A stretch of DNA of 64,000 nucleotides. Source: JAAYCI01 sp964370045. Its GTDB lineage: Bacteria; Bacillota; Clostridia; Oscillospirales; Ruminococcaceae. Where the stretch lies: assembly GCA_964370045.1 (NCBI GenBank), contig CAYJGZ010000001.1, positions 278,797 to 342,796 on the forward strand, given 5' to 3'. Below are positions 58,738-64,000 of the stretch, in pieces. A program made the translations under genes and the position numbers. The notes under the pieces were generated by a model. The model saw only the letters and a program-made list of their open reading frames with translations, searched no databases and was not told the origin of the DNA. The stretch's first letter is position 1. Each line of letters begins with the position of its first letter.

Positions 58738-60765
58738 ATGCTGTATTATAAAATAGAAGCCACCGTGGAGGGTATGCCGAAAAATATCACTACCAAAAAA
58801 GGCATGTTAAAATTCTTTGGAACCCCGAAAGCACTTACCTATAAATACGAAGCTTTTGCGCTTCAAATGAATAACGAGTTTTACCTGTGCTTTAGTGAGC
58901 TTGCGGAAAACAGGCTTACGCTGGCCTGCATTTCAAAGACGACACAGCTTTCCTATATCAAGCGGCAGCTCCCGGCGTTTTTCTTGCAGTTTAAGCTGTC
59001 TGCTCATGTTGAAAACAGTGAAGAAATCACCTTCAAAGACATAGACCATCTGCTTGATATGGCGGAAAATAGTTTCATCCAAAATAGGTTTGACATATAT
59101 GACTACATAGACATTAACAGAAACTTCTATCGTCATGGTTTTCGCTTTTTTCGCAGTCGTGAGTGGATTTGCGCCGAAAACAAGAGTAAAGCAAAGCTTT
59201 TGCTCGGTGCAAAGGAGCTTTTGTGCGACTCCACCCTGCTTGCGGAAATTCAGCGTATTTATACACCGCCCCCACAAAAAAATGTGTTTGGCCACCCGGT
59301 TCACTATGTCATTGCGTGTGACAGCGTGGAAAAAACCAAAAAAATCATAGAGATTTTGGTGAGCGCACTTTATAAAAACGGGAGACTGCAAAGTAGGCGA
59401 TATTGCTTTATGCCCACAAAGAATTGCAGCGAAGGATATTTGGGAGAACAAGATACCTACTATTCCTTGTGTGAAGGCGGCTCGATGGCGGTTGAGCTGT
59501 GTATTGAGCAAAATGACGGGCGAGGAGTTTCGCATTACGGAGACGATTTTCTGGAAAAGTTTTGTACTATGATGAAAAAGCATAAAAACAAAACACTTAC
59601 GATTTTTTGCACTAAGCGACTGAATGATACAGCAAAAAAACAGCTGTATCAAAACCTTGGCGGCGTTTCACTAATTGAAATTCAGGAGGATGTTTTGTTT
59701 GGCAAGGATGCGCAAAGCTACCTAAACAGGCTTGCCAAGGACCACTCTATTTCGCCGGATGAAGCACTGCTTTCTACATTGCAGGACACCGAAAAAGGCT
59801 TTTTGCCGAACGATGTGTACAATGCGTTTCAATCTTGGTATAGTAAAAAGCTGAAAACGGAGCTGTACCCTCAATACAGCAAGATTGTGGATGCGTTTTG
59901 CGATGAGGGGGTTAAAAAACCTCGGGGCAGTGCCTACGTCACGTTGCAGGAAATGGTGGGGCTTTCTGCCGCAAAGGCTACCATTCAAAAGGCGCTGGAC
60001 TACTACAAAGCGCAAAAGCTTTTTGCAGACATGGGAATGCAAAAGAACAGCCCTGCCATGCACATGGTGTTCACAGGCAACCCGGGAACGGCTAAAACCA
60101 GCGTAGCACGGCTGTTTGCGCAAATACTAAAGGAAAATGAGGTACTCACCAAAGGCGACTTGCACGAAGTGGGTAGAGCTGAGCTTGTGGGAAAATATGT
60201 AGGCTGGACGGCGAAAATTGTGAAGGAAAAGTTTGAGGATGCAATAGGCAGTGTTTTGTTTATTGACGAGGCTTATTCCCTGTGCGACGGAAAAGAAGGC
60301 TTATACGGTGATGAGGCAATCAACACTATTGTGCAGGAGATGGAAAACAACAGGGAAAACATGGTGGTGATTTTCGCGGGGTATCCCGACGAGATGGAGC
60401 AGTTCTTACAGCGCAACCCAGGCCTTCGCTCACGCATTGCATTCCATGTGCATTTTGAGGACTACACGCCAAAGGAGCTTTTTGACATCACCGAATTGCT
60501 GGCAAGGCAGAAAGAGCTGTGCCTTGGGCAGGGGGTGCGGGAAAAGCTGTTGCCCGTGTTTGAGGCCGCCTGCCACTCGCCTGATTTTGGCGGCGGACGC
60601 TTTGGGCGAAATTTGCTTGAAGCGGCCATGATGAATCAGGCGTCTCGGCTGGTGAGCAGCGATGTTGCGGCGGTGACGCAAAAGGATGTGGAAACGCTAC
60701 TGGCGGAAGATTTTGAGGTGCCGCAGAGCGTGGGAGAGAAGAGGGGGAAGGTGATTGGGTTTTGA
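58738..60765 (+). CDS. SpoVK/CbxX-type AAA+ ATPase with a large unique N-terminal region
   Basis: 675 residues. The C-terminal third (about 400-645) is a CbxX/SpoVK AAA+ module: Walker A GNPGTAKTS, the pore loop region VGRAELVGKYVGWTA, Walker B VLFIDEAYSL, FAGYPDEMEQFLQRNPGLRS with the arginine fingers, and GGGRFGRNLLE sensor 2. The first 400 residues match nothing I know. Family members remodel protein assemblies such as inhibited Rubisco. Start is ATG 58738 after GAAAGGAGAG. It may act on the divergent FtsZ-like protein; that is inference. Confidence 0.85.
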   Translation: MLYYKIEATVEGMPKNITTKKGMLKFFGTPKALTYKYEAFALQMNNEFYLCFSELAENRLTLACISKTTQLSYIKRQLPAFFLQFKLSAHVENSEEITFKDIDHLLDMAENSFIQNRFDIYDYIDINRNFYRHGFRFFRSREWICAENKSKAKLLLGAKELLCDSTLLAEIQRIYTPPPQKNVFGHPVHYVIACDSVEKTKKIIEILVSALYKNGRLQSRRYCFMPTKNCSEGYLGEQDTYYSLCEGGSMAVELCIEQNDGRGVSHYGDDFLEKFCTMMKKHKNKTLTIFCTKRLNDTAKKQLYQNLGGVSLIEIQEDVLFGKDAQSYLNRLAKDHSISPDEALLSTLQDTEKGFLPNDVYNAFQSWYSKKLKTELYPQYSKIVDAFCDEGVKKPRGSAYVTLQEMVGLSAAKATIQKALDYYKAQKLFADMGMQKNSPAMHMVFTGNPGTAKTSVARLFAQILKENEVLTKGDLHEVGRAELVGKYVGWTAKIVKEKFEDAIGSVLFIDEAYSLCDGKEGLYGDEAINTIVQEMENNRENMVVIFAGYPDEMEQFLQRNPGLRSRIAFHVHFEDYTPKELFDITELLARQKELCLGQGVREKLLPVFEAACHSPDFGGGRFGRNLLEAAMMNQASRLVSSDVAAVTQKDVETLLAEDFEVPQSVGEKRGKVIGF

Positions 60766-60769
60766 AAAA

Positions 60770-60799
60770 TTGACAGTAGTATAGCAGGCGTGCTATACT
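60770..60799 (+). promoter_or_regulatory. Promoter with embedded perfect palindrome
   Basis: TTGACA (60770-60775) and TATACT (60794-60799), 18 bp apart. AGTATAGCA (60778-60786) and TGCTATACT (60791-60799) are perfect inverted arms around GGCG, filling the spacer and the -10 box, so a dimeric repressor bound here would block the promoter. Confidence 0.65.
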
Positions 60800-60872
60800 A
60801 TCTTCAGGGCATTTTAGCATGTTTGTTTTAACGGTGGACTTATTTTTTGGTCAAAATATGGAGGGATAACAA

Positions 60873-61643
60873 ATGGCAAAAGAAATTTGGCAAGCAGTTT
60901 ATTCGGAAGAATACATTCGTTTGTTTCAAAAGATGTCCACCGTATTTGAAAGCAAGGCGACTATTCTACCGCCAAAAAGCAAAAACAAAGAATTATCAAT
61001 TCAATTCTGTGAGTTAGGCGAGCACTACGTGCCTGCCGCAAAAGACAGCTTTATGATAGTGGGGCGTGCGGTAAATGGCTGGGATATGGGCGAACACTAT
61101 TTTGGTGATAAAAATTACAGTGAATATGTGCACGATGAAATTACAGAGCTAAAAAATCGTGAAGCGAGTATTCAACTTTATGCAACTGCTAATCGCTCTG
61201 CTTTTTGGCGCACCGCTAACAGAATATACAAAGAACTTACCCTTTCAAATGAAAGAACTATTCATGAAAATGTAAAAAGCATGGCATGGAGTAATTTGTA
61301 TAAAATTGGCTATATGGAAAAAGGCAACCCAAGTTTCCTTTTAATGGATAAACAAAAAGAGTTGTGTGCAGACATATTGTGCTATGAAATCAGCACATTA
61401 CAGCCTACCTATATCTCTTTTTGTGTCGGCAAACAACATAGCGGACAAGAAAACATTTTAGGCTCACTTCGTAAACGATTGAAGATGGACGAAACCATCA
61501 TCAACGAAGAAACGTCAAATTTTATGGTGTCCGGTATCATTTCACACGATGACGGAAAGCAATCAAAATATGTAATTACTTATCGCCCAGAGGCGAAAAA
61601 CGAAGACGAGTACGTGCATGCAGTGATTAGCGCATTAAAGTAG
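60873..61643 (+). CDS. Protein of unknown function
   Basis: 256 residues, soluble, no family recognised with confidence. The pattern SFMIVGRAVNGWDMGEHYFG at about 64-83, WSNLYKIGY in the middle, and LQPTYISFCVGKQHSG later gives a vague resemblance to the uracil-DNA glycosylase superfamily fold, but the catalytic motifs are not evident and I do not assign it. It has its own palindrome-bearing promoter and GGAGGG before the ATG. Confidence 0.6.
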   Translation: MAKEIWQAVYSEEYIRLFQKMSTVFESKATILPPKSKNKELSIQFCELGEHYVPAAKDSFMIVGRAVNGWDMGEHYFGDKNYSEYVHDEITELKNREASIQLYATANRSAFWRTANRIYKELTLSNERTIHENVKSMAWSNLYKIGYMEKGNPSFLLMDKQKELCADILCYEISTLQPTYISFCVGKQHSGQENILGSLRKRLKMDETIINEETSNFMVSGIISHDDGKQSKYVITYRPEAKNEDEYVHAVISALK

Positions 61644-61706
61644 TATCAAAAAGACAAAACTACACTTGGGCATCAGCTCTGCCCCACAATTATGCTAAGT
61701 AATACA

Positions 61707-61737
61707 AAAGAGGCACGCCCACCGTGCGTGCCTCTTT
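61707..61737. terminator. Bidirectional terminator
   Basis: AAAGAGGCACGC (61707-61718) pairs perfectly with 61726-61737, 7-nt loop, between two convergent genes. Confidence 0.85.
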
Positions 61738-61753
61738 CTCTATTTCCTTGCAG

Positions 61754-62293
61754 TTATTCCTGCTTTCTCCGCTGTTCATACAAATGATAAAGGAGCACCC
61801 CGGCCGCCGTGGATACATTCACCGAGTTGCACATGCCCAGCATCGGCAGGTGCAGTACTACGTCCGCAATTTCCAAAAGTTCCGCTGATACACCGCTGTT
61901 TTCATTGCCCAAAATCAAGCACGTCGGTTCTTTGCTCACGAACGCCGTATACTCCATGCTCTCGTCCGCAATTTCGGCTGCAACCAGTTTTATGCCTTGA
62001 TTTTTCAGTGCTTGTGCTGTTGGCAGTGCTTTTTCACAGTGCTCGAAGGGTACCCATTTTTCCGCACCAATAGAACTTCTTTTAATCCGCTTACTCGGCG
62101 GCAGGGCACCGTTTCCACAAATAAACACCTTTTTCACAAGCAGTGCATCCGACAATCGCAAAATAGTGCCTACATTGTGTGCGCTCTTTAGCCCGTCTAG
62201 TAGCACATATAGCTCGTTTCTCGGCATCTGTGCAAAGCTTTTTCTGTCTGCTTTGCTTTTGCGTAGCATCTCGCCTTTTAATTGATTTGGCAT
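61754..62293 (-). CDS. TrmH-family (SpoU) RNA 2'-O-methyltransferase
   Basis: 179 residues. The three SpoU motifs are present: NVGTILRLSDAL (motif 1, about 40-51), LILGNENSGVS (motif 2) and LPMLGMCNSVNVSTAAGVLL (motif 3, the knotted SAM site). It would methylate a ribose in tRNA or rRNA; the target is not deducible. Short form without an N-terminal substrate-binding extension. Start is the ATG of MPNQLKGEM with AAAGGAGAG upstream. Confidence 0.9.
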   Translation of the reverse strand: MPNQLKGEMLRKSKADRKSFAQMPRNELYVLLDGLKSAHNVGTILRLSDALLVKKVFICGNGALPPSKRIKRSSIGAEKWVPFEHCEKALPTAQALKNQGIKLVAAEIADESMEYTAFVSKEPTCLILGNENSGVSAELLEIADVVLHLPMLGMCNSVNVSTAAGVLLYHLYEQRRKQE

Positions 62294-62555
62294 GTTATAC
62301 TCTCCTTTATTCTCCTGCTCATAACCCAAGTATAACAGCCACTGCGCACCAAAAAAGGTACATAAAACATGGTATACTAAGCTCAACAAGACAAGAGGCT
62401 ATTTCCCCTAAAAGGAGCGGTTAGTTTGAAACAAGGTTCAAACTAAGCCATCTAAAATCAATAATGCTCTTATCATTCCTTGTGCTTCGCATAATGAGAG
62501 CCGCATATTTCATTAAACTTTGTGCCGATGCGAAGCGGCGGAATGGAGCATTATT

Positions 62556-63548
62556 ATGCACGACATGGGCAGTAAAAAGATGCTAAACATCTACATCTTA
62601 GATATTCTAAGAGCGCACAGCGATGAAAACCATCGCCTAACGCAAGCCGACATCATAAAGTACTTGCAAAACGAATACGAAACAAGCTGTGAGCGCAAGG
62701 CTGTTGGGCGCAATATCACAGAGCTGATGGCATACGGCTTTGACATTGCGCACGACGACGGCTATTATCTGGCAAGCCGTGAGTTTGAGGACAGTGAAAT
62801 TCGTTTGCTCATCGACAGTGTTTACTTTTCGCCACACATTCCGCCAAATCAAGCAAAGGCCCTGATTGAAAAACTGCGTAGCTTTATGGGACCGAGTTTT
62901 GGCAGAAATTTGCACCATGTTATGAGCTTGTCCTCCTTGCACGCAAGGCACAACAAGCAATATTTTTACACATTGCAAACACTGGACGAAGCCATCGGCG
63001 AAAAGTGCAAAGTGTCGCTTAAAATTAACCGCTACGGAGTGGATAAACAGCTTCACCCCATAAGGGAGGAGCGTTACATAATAAACCCATATCAGCTACT
63101 GGCGACAAACGGACGCTATTATTTGCTTGGCAATCACGACAAATACGACAATGCCACTCACCTGCGTGTGGACAGAATCAGCGATTGTGAGATTTTAGAC
63201 GAAAAAGCAAAGCCGATGCAGCTTGTGAAAGGGCTGGAACAAGGGCTTGATTTGCCCAAATATATGGCGGAGCATATCCACATGTGTATCGGAAATTGTG
63301 AGCCTGTGACATTTCGTGTTCCCAAGGAGGATATTGGGGAAGTGTTTGACTGGTTCGGTAAAGACATCGACATAAAGGAGGACAAGGATAAGAGCGAGTA
63401 TGCAATAGTTTCGGTGAGGGTGAACCTAAACGCAATGAAATACTGGACATTGCAGTACCTCGGCATGGTGGAAATATTAAGTCCGAGGCATTTGAGGGAA
63501 GATGTTTTGAAGACGCTTCACGCCGCTATTGACCTGTATCGAGAGTAG
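62556..63548 (+). CDS. WYL-domain transcriptional regulator
   Basis: 330 residues. An N-terminal winged helix (ILDILRAHSDENHRLTQADI, then CERKAVGRNITELMAYGFDI) is followed by a WYL domain (INPYQLLATNGRYYLLGNHD, where YYL replaces WYL) and a C-terminal WCX-type extension. WYL proteins sense nucleic-acid or nucleotide ligands and often control defence or DNA-damage genes. GGAGC precedes ATG 62556. It is divergent from the TrmH-family gene; a palindrome site for it was not identified. Confidence 0.88.
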   Translation: MHDMGSKKMLNIYILDILRAHSDENHRLTQADIIKYLQNEYETSCERKAVGRNITELMAYGFDIAHDDGYYLASREFEDSEIRLLIDSVYFSPHIPPNQAKALIEKLRSFMGPSFGRNLHHVMSLSSLHARHNKQYFYTLQTLDEAIGEKCKVSLKINRYGVDKQLHPIREERYIINPYQLLATNGRYYLLGNHDKYDNATHLRVDRISDCEILDEKAKPMQLVKGLEQGLDLPKYMAEHIHMCIGNCEPVTFRVPKEDIGEVFDWFGKDIDIKEDKDKSEYAIVSVRVNLNAMKYWTLQYLGMVEILSPRHLREDVLKTLHAAIDLYRE

Positions 63549-63633
63549 GCGGATAAATTTATGTCGTTGTAAGTGGAATTGACGAAAAGAAAAACGCCTA
63601 CCGAGTTGGTAAACGCTTAATCTTGTTTTTTAC
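63549..63633. other. Short gap after the WYL regulator
   Basis: Nothing recognisable lies between the WYL gene stop and the right copy of the 90-bp repeat. Confidence 0.5.
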
Positions 63634-63723
63634 TTTTTGCCGAAAGTTCAGCGGCTTTTTCTGTTTTTTTCTTTTTCAACATTGCTTAATGGCTGTAAAA
63701 CCGCATGTTATCAGCGTTTTTTC
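63634..63723. repeat. 90-bp direct repeat, right copy
   Basis: Four differences from 57345-57434 in 90 bp. It abuts the IS256-type end at 63724 exactly. On the minus strand it carries the same short reading-frame start (MLKKKKTEKAAELSAK), here ending soon in a stop. Confidence 0.9.
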
Positions 63724-63825
63724 GAGACTGTCCCACAAACTGTGTAAATGATATAATCTCCTATAAGCAAAGGAGAAATAGAAATGGCGAAACTGATTAG
63801 CATTGAATTGATTGTATTGTAGCAA
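63724..63825 (+). mobile_element. IS256-type insertion sequence remnant (5' end)
   Basis: The inverted-repeat-like end (63724-63748) matches 57141-57165 in 20 of 25 positions. AAAGGAG and an ATG at 63784 follow, as at the start of a transposase gene, but the frame ends after 13 codons (MAKLISIELIVL). The remaining sequence to 64000 shows no gene I recognise and may belong to the decayed element. Confidence 0.55.
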
Positions 63826-64000
63826 TTTCTGATACGTTATGGTTAATTGTGGTACGCCATCGTCTAATTAGCAAACCATCGTATACTCAAATTCGCCTTG
63901 TTTCAACTAATTATATTTCATTAGGTACATCGTCACATCATCGTCGTGGTCTTGCCCCCCATCACTGTACCAATTACAAAGTTAGTAAACATATGTTAAA

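Overview
The window looks like chromosome from an anaerobic, probably endospore-forming member of the Clostridia. The evidence is an L33-secE-nusG-L11-L1 cluster, a spo0A gene, a selenocysteine-dependent glycine reductase locus with its own selenocysteine machinery, strong purine-rich ribosome binding sites and frequent GTG or TTG starts. No species can be named from the sequence alone.

Layout. 1-2.7 kb: ribosomal protein and transcription genes on the minus strand, from one sigma-A-type promoter to one terminator. 2.8-8.9 kb: a secreted Ser/Thr-repeat protein, a small membrane-anchored protein, a THUMP-type RNA methyltransferase, a RodA/FtsW-type glycan polymerase, another small membrane protein and spo0A. 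9.1-23.7 kb: a compact phage-derived cluster. A repressor and a second HTH gene face each other across an operator, followed by terminases, portal, scaffold, capsid, connectors, tail tube, chaperones, a short tape measure, distal tail, baseplate and fibre genes. I find no integrase, replication or lysis gene. 23.8-33.9 kb: a TetR-family regulator, then an ABC importer (two ATPases, two permeases, one lipoprotein) interleaved with three proteins of doubled SnoaL/NTF2-like fold. 34-44.9 kb: the glycine reductase locus as two divergent arms. grdX, grdE, grdB and a membrane transporter run leftward; trxB, trxA, grdA, grdC and grdD run rightward. grdA and grdB each contain an in-frame UGA for selenocysteine. 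45-48.8 kb: selA, selB and tRNA-Sec (selC), which supply selenocysteine to those enzymes (selD is not here). 48.9-57.1 kb: a multispanning GT-C-like protein, a large sensor protein with a degenerate GGDEF and an intact EAL domain, a broken ubiB-type gene, and a two-component system with a PepSY lipoprotein. 57.1-64 kb: IS256-type remnants and two copies of a 90-bp direct repeat. These bracket a divergent FtsZ-like gene, a SpoVK/CbxX-type AAA+ gene, an unknown gene, a TrmH-family methyltransferase and a WYL regulator.

Cross-cutting signals. Three copies of a ~112-125 bp miniature inverted-repeat element, each with a perfect 8-bp target duplication and a GC-rich central hairpin, lie at 23.0, 25.8 and 56.3 kb. 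Hairpin-core relatives flank selC and follow grdD. A palindrome of consensus GAACRYGTTC recurs five times at the grd promoters. A TTTAAT-N5-TTTAAT box with identical spacing to the -10 element precedes both the response regulator and its presumed target, the PepSY lipoprotein gene. Three Spo0A-box-like sites lie on one helical face upstream of spo0A.
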